Source: a virus. Taken from it: 64,000 bases of DNA. The stretch covers positions 1-64,000 of IMG/VR virus record IMGVR_UViG_3300032893_000021. One strand, 5' to 3'. How positions within the stretch are numbered: position 1 is the stretch's first letter; each line of letters opens with the position of its first letter. A program made the translations under genes and the position numbers. This document shows positions 1 through 7,420 of the stretch, one piece after another. A model generated the notes under the pieces. The model did no database searches and had not been told where the DNA came from. It was given only the letters and a program-made list of their open reading frames with translations.

Positions 1-132
1 GTGGAGGATGGCGTGCGGGTGTCAGACTGGAACGAGGCGCCGTGCAGCGAGTACCCGGACGACCCGGAGTGGAAGCCGTGCGAGTGCTGCCGGACCATCA
101 CGGCCCACCATTTCCGGGCGGTCGAGCCATGA
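1..132 (+). CDS. small Cys/His-rich protein, possibly 5'-truncated
   Basis: The reading frame is open from the first base (GTG) and encodes 43 residues, so the true start may lie outside the window. Cys27, Cys29, Cys30 and His36-His37 make a compact potential zinc site near the C-terminus. The stop overlaps the next start as ATGA, which indicates translational coupling. I do not recognise the family. Confidence 0.55.
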   Translation: MEDGVRVSDWNEAPCSEYPDDPEWKPCECCRTITAHHFRAVEP

Positions 133-695
133 CGCACCCGACGCCGTGGTCCCTCGGCGAGGACGCCGCGGGGAGCCGCTGGATCACCGCCGCGGACGGC
201 TTCCGCGTGGCGTCGGTGTCCGCCATGGCCGATGGCGACGCGGAGCTCATCGTCGCGTCCGTGAACGCAGTCCCGGCGGCGCAGGCCAAGGACGGCATGA
301 CTCGACGCGATCCCGCCGAGAAGCGGGCACTGCTCGCGCTCTACCGCAACCATCCATCGACCCCGGCCGACACCCGCTACACACGGAGGGCGTATCGGGC
401 CGCGACGGAGCAGCGCGAGATGCTGCTCGCGTGGGCCGCGACCCAGCCTGACTACCGGCTGCTGTACTGCCGCAATCTCGGCCCCAAGGCGCTGGCGTGG
501 ATCAGGGCGAATCAGCCCGCCCAGCCCGCCCCTGCCGCGCCGGTGGACCTTCGGATCGAGTGCGACCGGCTAGCCGATGCGCTCTGGGCTGTGTTCATCG
601 AGCGCGGCGATCCAGAGGCGGCGTCGGTCGCATCGATCCTCCGGCACTACGCAACGACGCTGATCCTCAGGGACGAGGAGACTGACCATGACTGA
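129..695 (+). CDS. hypothetical protein, 188 aa
   Basis: I chose the ATG that overlaps the preceding stop (ATGA) over an upstream in-frame ATG whose extension is arginine-rich, out-of-frame-like sequence. The N-terminal 45 residues (WITAADGFRVASVSA...AELIVASVNA) resemble a short module seen at the start of many small phage proteins. The middle is helical and charged, there is a Pro/Ala linker near residues 125-135, and a C-terminal helix follows. No catalytic motif is visible and the function is unknown. Confidence 0.65.
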   Translation: MTHPTPWSLGEDAAGSRWITAADGFRVASVSAMADGDAELIVASVNAVPAAQAKDGMTRRDPAEKRALLALYRNHPSTPADTRYTRRAYRAATEQREMLLAWAATQPDYRLLYCRNLGPKALAWIRANQPAQPAPAAPVDLRIECDRLADALWAVFIERGDPEAASVASILRHYATTLILRDEETDHD

Positions 696-773
696 CGACA
701 GGCTGCGCGAGGCGGCGCAGGCCGAGAGTTGGCCGACGCCATCGCCGACGCATACGAGGAGGACAAGCCGTGA
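688..773 (+). pseudogene. short frameshifted ORF between two coupled genes
   Basis: An ATG overlapping the upstream gene gives MTDDRLREAAQAE and then runs into Pro/Thr/Arg-rich out-of-frame sequence. Another frame from about position 729 reads LADAIADAYEEDKP and stops at the TGA that overlaps the GTG of the next gene. One extra base near 720-728 would join them into a coherent peptide of about 29 residues. This could be a real single-base loss or a sequence error. Confidence 0.4.
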
Positions 774-1963
774 CCACCCACCGCCACCTCGACTCCGCCA
801 AGAAGTGGACGTCCCCCGTCACCGACCCGGACCTCTCGCCCTACGCGCTCCAGTCGGCGCTCGCGTCCGAGGCGTCCGCCCGCGCCGCCGCCGACGCCGC
901 GCTCGACGCCCGCGTCACCGCGCTGGAGGCGGCCGTTAAGGCGCTCCAGACTCAACCCGACAACCCCGCCCCCGCGCCCCCCGTCGGCTCGGCGTTCGCC
1001 GACTCGCTCGCCAACACCGAGGTCGGCGGCCCGTCCCGGAACGCCGTCTCACAGCGGTTCCGCGCCACCGGCCCGCAGGTCGTGTCGATCCGGGGCTACA
1101 ACATCGGCGCGACGCACCCCGGCTACGGCGCCGGGACCGGCGGCACGTGGTCGATCACCGTCGAGGAGGACGACGGCACGGGCCTCCCGTCCGGTCGCGT
1201 CATGGGCGGCGCGACGGAGGTCAACCCGCCCGACGACTTCCCGCTCGTGCCGCTGTCCGCGACGGTCACGCCCGGGAGGCTCTACCACCTCGTCTACCGC
1301 AACACCGACCCCGACCCCGCGGCCAACTACAGCAGCGTCGACGACCTGTTCCTCCGCACGCCCACCAGCCCTCGCCAGCCGACCCTCCCCGACTCCGACT
1401 GGGCCACGCTGCTCAAGTCCGGCCCCGGGCCGTGGGCGGAGCGCCCGGGCTTCTCGCCCATCATCGAGGTCGCCTACGCCGACGGCACGCGGCAGGGCCT
1501 CGGCTACATGGAGGTGTGGGTCCGCTCGCCGCAGCAGGTGTCCGGCCAGCTCATGGCGCGCGAGCTGTTCCCGTCGCCGGTCTTGGCGCGCGGCGTCACG
1601 CTCCGCGTCATGCGCGTCTCGGGCACGTCGCCGCTCCTCGTCAACTTCGGCGGCCTCAGCGCGTCGATCCCCGCCTCGTCCGTGGCCGTCCAGCCGGAGT
1701 ACGGCAAGGACGGGTGCAGCGCGAGCCTCGTCACCGCGATGTTCATCGGGCACGCCACCGGGAACGAACTTCGCCTGTCCTGCCCCGCCGACACCGTCTA
1801 CGCCGTGTTCGCGGTGCGCAAGGGGACGCACTACGGCCTCTCGTGCGTCGCGCCGGGGAAGGGGCAGGTGAGCGCCGACGGCGGCCTGACGTGGGGCCCG
1901 TTCACGCAGGACGGGGCCGGGCCGCTCGACGAGGGCGACCTCCAGTTTGGGCTCGTGTCGTGA
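770..1963 (+). CDS. virion fibre-like protein with coiled-coil N-terminus
   Basis: This 397-residue protein starts at a GTG coupled to the preceding stop. Residues about 25-66 form an Ala-rich heptad-like helix (ASEASARAAADAALDARV) typical of trimeric fibre stalks, followed by a Pro-rich linker. The rest is Gly/Thr/Ser-rich and predicted beta-rich, with several short motifs resembling carbohydrate-binding or lectin-like sandwiches. It probably forms a trimer at a tail or head appendage. The host-binding role is inferred from architecture, and no enzyme motif is visible. It lies just upstream of the terminase gene, away from the other fibre genes at 40-52 kb. Confidence 0.6.
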   Translation: MTTHRHLDSAKKWTSPVTDPDLSPYALQSALASEASARAAADAALDARVTALEAAVKALQTQPDNPAPAPPVGSAFADSLANTEVGGPSRNAVSQRFRATGPQVVSIRGYNIGATHPGYGAGTGGTWSITVEEDDGTGLPSGRVMGGATEVNPPDDFPLVPLSATVTPGRLYHLVYRNTDPDPAANYSSVDDLFLRTPTSPRQPTLPDSDWATLLKSGPGPWAERPGFSPIIEVAYADGTRQGLGYMEVWVRSPQQVSGQLMARELFPSPVLARGVTLRVMRVSGTSPLLVNFGGLSASIPASSVAVQPEYGKDGCSASLVTAMFIGHATGNELRLSCPADTVYAVFAVRKGTHYGLSCVAPGKGQVSADGGLTWGPFTQDGAGPLDEGDLQFGLVS

Positions 1964-2030
1964 GGCGATCGACGATATTTCCAGACCCATGTCGACGCGT
2001 ACATCAAGGCGAAGTTGCAGAGAGGGAACG

Positions 2031-2186
2031 ATGAGAGTCATCCAGAACGACCTTGAGGTCCGGCCGCGCCGCACCCGGCTGGCGAGGCGGCTCCGCGTCA
2101 GGTGGCTCGGGGCCAGGCGCGGCGCCCTCTCGCTCCGCGAGCGGGCCGCGCTCCGGCTGGCCCCGTGGCTCGCCGAGGGCGACTGA
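2031..2186 (+). CDS. small basic protein, 51 aa
   Basis: It begins MRVIQNDLEV after the ribosome-binding site GAGAGGGA and is rich in arginine (RRTRLARRLRVRW). It may bind nucleic acid or another protein. It lies in the slot where a small terminase subunit often sits but is too short and lacks the expected helical domains. Function unknown. Confidence 0.5.
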   Translation: MRVIQNDLEVRPRRTRLARRLRVRWLGARRGALSLRERAALRLAPWLAEGD

Positions 2187-2204
2187 GCAGAATGGGGTCG
2201 ATTA

Positions 2205-4160
2205 CTGGCGCTGCGCGTTAGGGGCCGCTGGCCGGAGCTCTCGGTCGAGGCGGTCGACCTCCTCGCGGACGCCGTCCGCGCCGAGAGGTTCGCCTCGATG
2301 CGCGCCCGCGAGGCGCGGCGGACCATGTCGACGCGCTCGTTCTCGGACGGCTACAGGCGGTTCCGGGGACGGGTCGCCACCCCGTGGTTCCACGACGTCT
2401 GGTACGCGGCGCTGGACGCGCCCGAGCTCGACCGGATCCTGATCCAGGGGCCACGGGAGCACGCGAAGACGTCGGTCGTCCTGACGTACGCCCTCCGCCG
2501 CCTCGCGGAGGACCACCGGCTCCGGGTCGGGATCATCTCCGGCTCGGACGACCTGGCGATGAAGTTCCTCAAGGAGCTCCGCTACGAGTTCGAGGGGAAC
2601 GAGGCGCTCCGCCGGGACTTCAACGGCGGGGCCGACTGGCGCGGCGACCAGTGGACCGACCACGAGTTCGTCCTCTCGGACGCGCGGACCGGCACGGACG
2701 GCATCAGCGGCAAGGACGTGTCCGTGTTCTCGGTCGGCCAGGGCGCCCAGATCAGCTCGCGCCACTGCGACCTCCTCATCGTGGACGACGTCGAGAGCGC
2801 CAAGTCGGTCAAGAGTGAGCTCGTCCGCCAGGCGACCCGGGAGTGGTGGGCCCGCGAGGTCGCGCCCGTCCTCTCGGCTGGAGGCAAGCTGGTCGTCCTC
2901 GGCACGCGGAAGCACTTCGACGACCTCTACGCCCATCTCATCGAGGGCGACCCGGACCTGTCCGAGGACGAGGCGCAGACGTGGCACATCGTGGACGTCG
3001 CGAAGTCGGTCTGGCGCCCGGGCCTGCCCGAGTGGGCGGAGGGCTCGCAGATCTGGCCCGAGATGTGGAGCGTCCCGGCCCTCCGGAAGCGCAAGCGCGA
3101 GCTGGACCGGGCGGACCTCCTGGCCTGGCCGCAGGAGTACCTGAACGAGCCGCGGCCGTCCGGGGTCCAGATGTTCTTCCCGGAGCGCTGGCCGACGTTC
3201 CGGCGGGCCCCGTGGGGCCTGACGTTCTACCAGGGCTGGGACCTCGCCATCAGCACGAGGGAGCAGGCGGACTACACATGCGGCTGGACGGTCGGCGTCT
3301 CGGCCTCGAACGAGGTCTACCTCCTGGAGCAGCGCCGCGGCCACTGGGACTTCAACAGGACGCTCGCCGAGATCGGGGACATGGGGCGCCGCTGGTCGGA
3401 GGAGCCGTCCGGGACGCTGGCCGCGGTCGGCATCGAGTCGGTCGCGTACCAGGCGGCCGCCGTGCAGGAGGCCCTGCGGCGCACGATGCTGCCGATCGTC
3501 CCGGTCAAGGCGGACAAGGAGAAGACGGTCCGCGCCCGCCTGCTCGAGGCGCGCGCCGGGCAGTTGATGGTGTTCCGGCCGGACCCGCCGCCCCCGTGGT
3601 GGGACGAGTTCGCGGCCGAGGCATCGTTCTTCCCGGACGGGGCCCACGACGACCAGGTTGACGGGCTGGCCCATGCCGTCCGCCTCGCCGGGTGGTCGTC
3701 CGAGTCGATCGCCTACGCGATGGGCGTCTGGACCTGCTCCAAGTGCGGGCACATGTTCATCTGGGTTGCCGGGCGGCCGTGCCCGTCGTGCGGCGAGCGC
3801 GCCCCGGCCGAGTTCGGCGACCCCGAGCTCGAGCGGCGCGGCGCGCTGGGGGCCGGGATCGAGTTCTGGCGCGGCGGCGGCGACGCAGGGCCGGGCATCG
3901 CGCAGCTCTCGCCACGGGACAGGGACGCCGCCGACATGGTCGAGGCCGGGGAGCCGCCCGCCTACGACCCGGCCACGTGGGCGGAGGTCCGCGCCTCGCT
4001 CCGGAGGGTCGCGGAGTGGTACGCGGACGGCGGCCAGGACGTCAAGTCGCAGATCGCGCTCGAGATGGCGGGCGCGCTGGAGGCCAGGTCGAGGGAGCCC
4101 GAGCGCCCGGCCGAGATCGCGTGGACGGTCTACGGCGGCGGCGGGAACGGTGCCCACTGA
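2205..4160 (+). CDS. terL: terminase large subunit with C-terminal zinc ribbon
   Basis: ATPase-nuclease motor that packages DNA into proheads. Numbering from the proposed CTG start (651 aa), the Walker A motif GPREHAKTS is at 82-90, Walker B CDLLIVDDVE at 188-197, and the GTRKHFDD segment near 233-240 fits the coupling motif. The RNase H-like nuclease contains Asp346 (GWDLAIS), Glu411 (GIES) and Asp482/483 (GAHDDQVDG). After the nuclease, Cys511, Cys514, Cys526 and Cys529 form a zinc ribbon that most terminases lack. The usual start would be the ATG at 2298, but the reading frame continues upstream through 31 plausible residues to a CTG inside TACTGGCG, the same octamer found at three other structural-gene starts. 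Its Shine-Dalgarno is weak. Confidence 0.92.
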   Translation: MALRVRGRWPELSVEAVDLLADAVRAERFASMRAREARRTMSTRSFSDGYRRFRGRVATPWFHDVWYAALDAPELDRILIQGPREHAKTSVVLTYALRRLAEDHRLRVGIISGSDDLAMKFLKELRYEFEGNEALRRDFNGGADWRGDQWTDHEFVLSDARTGTDGISGKDVSVFSVGQGAQISSRHCDLLIVDDVESAKSVKSELVRQATREWWAREVAPVLSAGGKLVVLGTRKHFDDLYAHLIEGDPDLSEDEAQTWHIVDVAKSVWRPGLPEWAEGSQIWPEMWSVPALRKRKRELDRADLLAWPQEYLNEPRPSGVQMFFPERWPTFRRAPWGLTFYQGWDLAISTREQADYTCGWTVGVSASNEVYLLEQRRGHWDFNRTLAEIGDMGRRWSEEPSGTLAAVGIESVAYQAAAVQEALRRTMLPIVPVKADKEKTVRARLLEARAGQLMVFRPDPPPPWWDEFAAEASFFPDGAHDDQVDGLAHAVRLAGWSSESIAYAMGVWTCSKCGHMFIWVAGRPCPSCGERAPAEFGDPELERRGALGAGIEFWRGGGDAGPGIAQLSPRDRDAADMVEAGEPPAYDPATWAEVRASLRRVAEWYADGGQDVKSQIALEMAGALEARSREPERPAEIAWTVYGGGGNGAH

Positions 4161-4185
4161 CCCCCCCAACCCCCCCAAACCCCCC
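4161..4185 (+). repeat. C-tract, three C6-C7 runs separated by A2-A3
   Basis: Immediately after the terminase stop the + strand carries runs of seven, seven and six cytosines separated by AA and AAA. The minus strand could therefore form a G-quadruplex. No comparable tract occurs elsewhere in the window. Confidence 0.7.
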
Positions 4186-4204
4186 TTTACTAGTACGGTA
4201 CGAT
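4186..4204 (+). promoter_or_regulatory. AT-rich island with -35-like and -10-like hexamers, non-canonical spacing
   Basis: TTTACT at 4186-4191 resembles the -35 boxes of six other promoters here, and TACGAT at 4199-4204 resembles a -10 box, but only 7 bases separate them instead of 17. It may be a -10-only promoter for the next gene or an operator. Confidence 0.3.
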
Positions 4205-4253
4205 GGTGTCGTGGGGACCGCGCGGGCGGCCCCGGGCGCCGGGAGGGACCGAG

Positions 4254-4445
4254 ATGGGTCACGAGTTCGAGTACGGAGAGGGGACCGAGTGCCGCCGCTG
4301 CGGCCAGCCGCGCGGCTGGCACCGCCCGGCCCAGGACAGGACCGGCGAGGCGCGCGCCAGCGCCGACCGGGGCCGCTGCGACGCCGTCCGGCGCCTCTAC
4401 GCCCGGCGCGCACCGGCGCCGCGCGCGCTGGCGGCCGCGCGGTAG
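4254..4445 (+). CDS. small C-x-x-C protein, 63 aa
   Basis: I selected the ATG after GGGAGGGACCGAG. Residues CRRCGQPRGWH form half of a zinc-ribbon-like site, followed by an Arg/Ala-rich tail. It is probably a DNA- or protein-binding accessory factor. Its TAG stop is embedded in a TAGGAT -10 box. Confidence 0.55.
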   Translation: MGHEFEYGEGTECRRCGQPRGWHRPAQDRTGEARASADRGRCDAVRRLYARRAPAPRALAAAR

Positions 4446-4468
4446 GATGCGCGGGGCGCCCTGCCCCG
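4443..4468 (+). promoter_or_regulatory. TAGGAT -10 box with leader hairpin
   Basis: TAGGAT at 4443-4448 supplies both the stop of the upstream gene and a -10 box without a -35. The hairpin CGGGGC (4452-4457) / GCCCCG (4463-4468) follows, then GAGGAGG ahead of the next GTG. The same stop-embedded box recurs at 8711, 13037 and 19924. Confidence 0.45.
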
Positions 4469-4490
4469 ACGCCCGAGGAGGATCCAAGGG

Positions 4491-4757
4491 GTGAGCGACG
4501 AGGCCGAGCCCGGGGCCGAGCCCGAGACCGTCATCGCGACGGCGCGCGTGATCCTGGACAACAACAAGGCCAGGCCGGTGGTGCTGAGCGTGCCGCGCGA
4601 CATCACCGTCGAGGAGGCGCTGTCCGTCGCTGGCTGGGTCACCGGAGCGCTGACGGCGCTGATCGCCGGAGAGCGCGCGAAGGCCGAGGCAGAGCAGGCG
4701 AGGCTGACCGGGACCATCTCCGCCGAGGAGGCCCGCCGCAGGATCATCATCCAGTGA
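4491..4757 (+). CDS. hypothetical protein, 88 aa
   Basis: GTG start after GAGGAGGATCCAAGGG. It has an acidic N-terminus, a short beta segment (KARPVVLSVPRDI), then two helices ending in an EAR/RRIIIQ tail. The overall form looks like a small alpha/beta adaptor. Coupled to the next gene by GTGA. Confidence 0.6.
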   Translation: MSDEAEPGAEPETVIATARVILDNNKARPVVLSVPRDITVEEALSVAGWVTGALTALIAGERAKAEAEQARLTGTISAEEARRRIIIQ

Positions 4758-5083
4758 GGACACGGCCGTGCCGCGCCTGCGGCGGGGTCCACTGCCATCA
4801 CGGCTACGAGGGGCGGGACGACAAGTGCGCGTGGTGCGGCGGGGTCCTGGGCGAGCCGCCCCCCGCGGCCGCCGAGAGGGAGCCGCTGATGCCGCTCCTC
4901 GACGCCTGGGCCGAGCGGGACCGGAGGTACTCGCGGCGCCGCGAGCCGCCGACCCCGGCCGAGGTCTCCGCGGCCCGGGTCTACCGGGCGCGCGAGGTGG
5001 AGGCCCTGGCACCGGCCGACAGGCCGCTGGCCCGGGCCGCCCTGTCTCGCCTGTCCTTCGGCTTCGCGGACCAGCGCTGGTGA
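4754..5083 (+). CDS. zinc-binding protein, 109 aa
   Basis: The GTG overlaps the preceding stop. Two C-x-x-C pairs (CRAC and CAWC), with intervening C-H-H residues, form a complete zinc-ribbon-like module in the first 35 residues. A Pro-rich linker and a helical, basic C-terminus (LSRLSFGFADQRW) follow. One of many small zinc proteins in this genome. Likely regulatory or nucleic-acid-binding, by inference only. Confidence 0.6.
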   Translation: MRTRPCRACGGVHCHHGYEGRDDKCAWCGGVLGEPPPAAAEREPLMPLLDAWAERDRRYSRRREPPTPAEVSAARVYRAREVEALAPADRPLARAALSRLSFGFADQRW

Positions 5084-5340
5084 GCGCCGCCGGTCCGTCG
5101 CTGTTCCAGGCCCTCGTGTTCGTCATGACCGTGGAGGGGCCGGAGGCCTCGTCGGGGCCGCTCACGGGGCTCGCGGTCGGGCTCGAGATGGCGTCCCGCC
5201 ACCCGGAGGAGGCGACGGCCGCGCTGGAGGCGCTCAGGGCGATGTACGTGGCGAACGCGCGGGCCGCCGGGACGCGCCCGGGGCCGCCCGCCGTGGCGGA
5301 CCGGCTCGCGGAGATGATCAGGGAATGGAGGCTGGTATGA
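5080..5340 (+). CDS. hypothetical helical protein, 86 aa
   Basis: Starts at a GTG overlapping the upstream TGA and ends overlapping a 14-codon ORF. Mostly alpha-helical (GLAVGLEMASRHPEEATAALEAL). No recognised family. Confidence 0.55.
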   Translation: MSAAGPSLFQALVFVMTVEGPEASSGPLTGLAVGLEMASRHPEEATAALEALRAMYVANARAAGTRPGPPAVADRLAEMIREWRLV

Positions 5341-5381
5341 TCTCGGACGCCGACCTCTTGCGCATCATCAACCGCTGGTAG
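5337..5381 (+). CDS. 14-codon overlapping mini-ORF
   Basis: An ATGA overlap opens an ORF encoding MISDADLLRIINRW, which stops in TAGGAGGG, the Shine-Dalgarno of the next gene. It may keep ribosomes running across the gap so that the downstream GTG is translated by coupling, or encode a micropeptide. Confidence 0.35.
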   Translation: MISDADLLRIINRW

Positions 5382-5391
5382 GAGGGCCCTA

Positions 5392-5595
5392 GTGCCTAGG
5401 CGCCGCAAGACTGTCAGGACGGAGCAGGTCGACAACGGCTGGGCGGTCGCGACGATCGCGTACGAGCGCGAGCCGGGGACAGGCCGCGTCACGGCCCGCG
5501 TCGTGGGCTACAAGCCGAAGAGGTGGCACCCCCGCTACTGGCGCGCCGTCGCGATCGCCGTAGCCACGATGGCGCGCCGGAGGCTCCGCCGGTGA
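5392..5595 (+). CDS. small basic protein, 67 aa
   Basis: GTG start 7 bases after AGGAGGG. It has a basic N-terminus (PRRRKTVRT), a central beta hairpin and a basic C-terminal helix ending MARRRLRR. Possible nucleic-acid-binding protein; family not recognised. Confidence 0.55.
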   Translation: MPRRRKTVRTEQVDNGWAVATIAYEREPGTGRVTARVVGYKPKRWHPRYWRAVAIAVATMARRRLRR

Positions 5596-5990
5596 CGGCG
5601 CCGTCCTGGCTCTGGGTCCTGCTCGGCCTTGCGCTCGTCGGCCTCGCCGGGGCCCTCTGGGCCAAGACGTCGGCCGACGACGCCGAGGCCAGGGCGGAGG
5701 GCGCCCGGGCCCCGCTGCCGCCCGACCTGCCCCGCGAGCCCGCGGACCTCGCGCGCGTCGGGACGTGGCGCTCGGTCCAGACGCCGCTCGGGCCGCGGCT
5801 CGCCCACGTCGAGCTGTCGGGCGACGGCACGTGGGGCGCCAAGGTCTACCCGGGAGGCGCCTCCCGCAAGCTCTACTCCGGGTCCTCCGGGGCGGCGACC
5901 GCCGACGAGGCCGTCGCGCTCGCGGTCGCCGGGCTGGCGGCGCTCTTGTCGGACCCTCCCGCGATCCCCGGCGAACTCCCCAAAGAATAG
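5592..5990 (+). CDS. membrane-anchored hypothetical protein, 132 aa
   Basis: Residues 5-24 (WLWVLLGLALVGLAGALWA) form one N-terminal membrane anchor, followed by an acidic Ala-rich linker and a small beta-rich domain (TWRSVQ...DGTWGAKVYPGG). Most of the protein would be outside the membrane if the usual N-in topology holds. It overlaps its neighbour by GTGA, and a consensus promoter follows its stop. Confidence 0.6.
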   Translation: MTAPSWLWVLLGLALVGLAGALWAKTSADDAEARAEGARAPLPPDLPREPADLARVGTWRSVQTPLGPRLAHVELSGDGTWGAKVYPGGASRKLYSGSSGAATADEAVALAVAGLAALLSDPPAIPGELPKE

Positions 5991-5993
5991 GGG

Positions 5994-6022
5994 TTTACGC
6001 CCAGTCCCCGGAGTGCTATGAT
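5994..6022 (+). promoter_or_regulatory. promoter TTTACG-N17-TATGAT for a leaderless gene
   Basis: The -35 TTTACG (5994-5999) and -10 TATGAT (6017-6022) are 17 bases apart. The expected transcription start (about 6029-6030) coincides with the ATG at 6030, predicting a leaderless mRNA. The ATG at 6018 lies inside the -10 box and cannot be used by this transcript. Confidence 0.7.
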
Positions 6023-6029
6023 CCCGGGG

Positions 6030-6323
6030 ATGAAGAGCGTGACGGCGACCGAGTTCGACAAGACGTGGCGACGCCTGACCGGCGCGGCCGAGGTCACCGC
6101 GTACGGCAGGGTCATCGGCGTCTGGACGCCCAGCTGGTCCCCGGCGTCTGCCTCGGGTGGCGAGGTCCCGGCCCCGCCGCCCGCATCCGGTCCCGGGCGC
6201 CAGCCTGGACCGGATGCGGGCGCGCCGGGAGACCCACCCCTCTCGGCGCGCCCGCCGTCGCCCGTCCCGAAGCCGACGTCGACCAGGCCCCGGAAGTCGA
6301 GGGGAATGGAGCTCCGGCCGTGA
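6030..6323 (+). CDS. Phd/YefM-like antitoxin-fold protein with proline-rich tail
   Basis: Residues 1-32 (TATEFDKTWRRL... EVTAYGRVIGVWTP) match the N-terminal DNA-binding signature of Phd/YefM antitoxins, where a conserved -ATEF- helix is followed by a strand reading T.xGR.x.v. The toxin-binding half is replaced by about 60 Pro/Gly/Ala-rich residues, and no Doc- or YoeB-like toxin is adjacent. It has its own strong promoter and a leaderless start, so it may be an autoregulated repressor or a decoy antitoxin. The fold is assigned by eye only. Confidence 0.6.
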   Translation: MKSVTATEFDKTWRRLTGAAEVTAYGRVIGVWTPSWSPASASGGEVPAPPPASGPGRQPGPDAGAPGDPPLSARPPSPVPKPTSTRPRKSRGMELRP

Positions 6324-6559
6324 CGCTCCACGGCTGCCAGCACGGGCTGATCGCGGAGCGCTGCCCGTTCGAGGTCACGCCCTCGAACGTCGACGAGGCG
6401 CTGGCGGCCCTCACCAGGGGGCGCCGGATCGCCGCCCGCGACAGGGTCTACGCCTCGCCCGAGGCCGTCGCGGTCGCCCCCGGCGGGTACGGCCTCGCGC
6501 TGAGGCCGGACCGCCGCCTCCGGGGGCTCGAGTGCAGATTCGAGAGGCGGACGGCGTGA
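6320..6559 (+). CDS. hypothetical protein, 79 aa
   Basis: GTG start coupled to the preceding gene. The N-terminus HGCQHGLIAERCPF offers two Cys and two His as a possible metal site. The rest is alpha/beta with a basic end. Function unknown. Confidence 0.5.
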   Translation: MTLHGCQHGLIAERCPFEVTPSNVDEALAALTRGRRIAARDRVYASPEAVAVAPGGYGLALRPDRRLRGLECRFERRTA

Positions 6560-6828
6560 AGCGGACGAAGCGCGGCCGCCGGGCGGCGCCCGGGCTCGTC
6601 GACTGGTCAGCCTTCCCGATCAGCCCGGCACCCCCGCTCCGGCGCCGGTCCCCGCGGCTCGACCCGACCGCCAGGTTCTACCGCGACGCGATGTGGCGCG
6701 AGGGCGAGCTCCACTCGCTCGCCCGCCGGTCACGGGACGCCGGACTGGGCAGCCTGGTCGTGATGCCAGCGGGGGCCGTCCTGTACGCCTGCGGCACGTT
6801 GCCGAAGTCGTGTGAGGGCCGGAGATGA
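6556..6828 (+). CDS. hypothetical basic protein, 90 aa
   Basis: GTG overlaps the preceding stop. Very basic N-terminal 40 residues (KRTKRGRRAAPG), a helical middle and a short hydrophobic strand (SLVVMPAGAVLYA). Two Cys residues near the end. Not recognised. Confidence 0.5.
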   Translation: MKRTKRGRRAAPGLVDWSAFPISPAPPLRRRSPRLDPTARFYRDAMWREGELHSLARRSRDAGLGSLVVMPAGAVLYACGTLPKSCEGRR

Positions 6829-7070
6829 TGATCCGCGACGGCCGCAGGCCGATCGGCGGGTACCGCCCCGGCGCCGACACGCCAGCGGCGGGGGCGCCAG
6901 GGCGGCCGGGCAAGGAGGAGGACCCGGCCCGGGCCGCCCGGCGCCGCGAGCTCCACGCCGCGTGCCAGCGCCGCCACTACGCCCGCAACCGCGAGTACTA
7001 CGCCCAGTGGCAGCGCGACCACGCAGCCGAGGCCAACGCGAGGCGCCGGGCGCGGAGGGCGGCCGGGTGA
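6825..7070 (+). CDS. small basic helical protein, 81 aa
   Basis: The C-terminal half is one charged aromatic helix (RRHYARNREYYAQWQRDH), a pattern common in small phage and HNH-associated proteins that contact DNA. No HNH catalytic residues are present. Coupled on both sides by overlapping start/stop codons. Confidence 0.55.
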   Translation: MMIRDGRRPIGGYRPGADTPAAGAPGRPGKEEDPARAARRRELHAACQRRHYARNREYYAQWQRDHAAEANARRRARRAAG

Positions 7071-7420
7071 CCATCCAGCCGTACATGGGGCGGCAGGCCC
7101 GCCGCCTGACCGTCGCCCTGATCGCGGACGCCGCGACGTTCGCCGCGTTCGCGTGGCTCGTCGGCATGAACGGCGCCCACGTCGAGCGCAATCCCCTCGT
7201 GGGGGCCGTCTACGCGGGCGGCGGCGTCATGGGCGTCGTGGCCCTCAAGCTCGCCGCAGCGTGGCTCCTGGAGTGGCGCGCGCGGTCCTCGCGGGCCGAG
7301 GTGGGCCGGTGGTACGCGGGCGGCTTCGCGCTGCTCTCCTCGCTCGCCATCGCGGGCACCGTGGTGGGCGCGGGCTTCAACGTCGCGTCGCTGCTCGACT
7401 CGATCCGGGGAGCCGTCTGA
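7067..7420 (+). CDS. polytopic membrane protein, 117 aa
   Basis: Three hydrophobic spans are visible at about residues 14-34, 42-64 and 82-112, with a basic loop (EWRARSSRAE) between spans two and three. GTG start overlaps the preceding stop. It could be an accessory holin or superinfection-exclusion protein; both are guesses from topology. Confidence 0.6.
   Translation: MTIQPYMGRQARRLTVALIADAATFAAFAWLVGMNGAHVERNPLVGAVYAGGGVMGVVALKLAAAWLLEWRARSSRAEVGRWYAGGFALLSSLAIAGTVVGAGFNVASLLDSIRGAV

Noticed and set aside
4161-4185. C-tract as the cohesive-end (cos) site
   Set aside because: Position after terminase and lack of any defined overhang or repeat partner give no support; left as an unexplained tract.
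4186-4214. TTTACT at 4186 as a normal -35 with 17-base spacing
   Set aside because: The base positions 17 further (TCGTGG) do not resemble a -10; only a 7-base spacing gives TACGAT.
2202-5492. Minus-strand open frame of 1096 codons opposite terminase and small genes
   Set aside because: Composition is Arg/Pro/Leu-rich with no domain, and it runs opposite clearly coding genes; long antisense frames are expected at this GC content.
6018-6029. ATG at 6018 as start of the Phd-like gene
   Set aside because: It lies within the -10 hexamer of the promoter, so it would not be present in the transcript.
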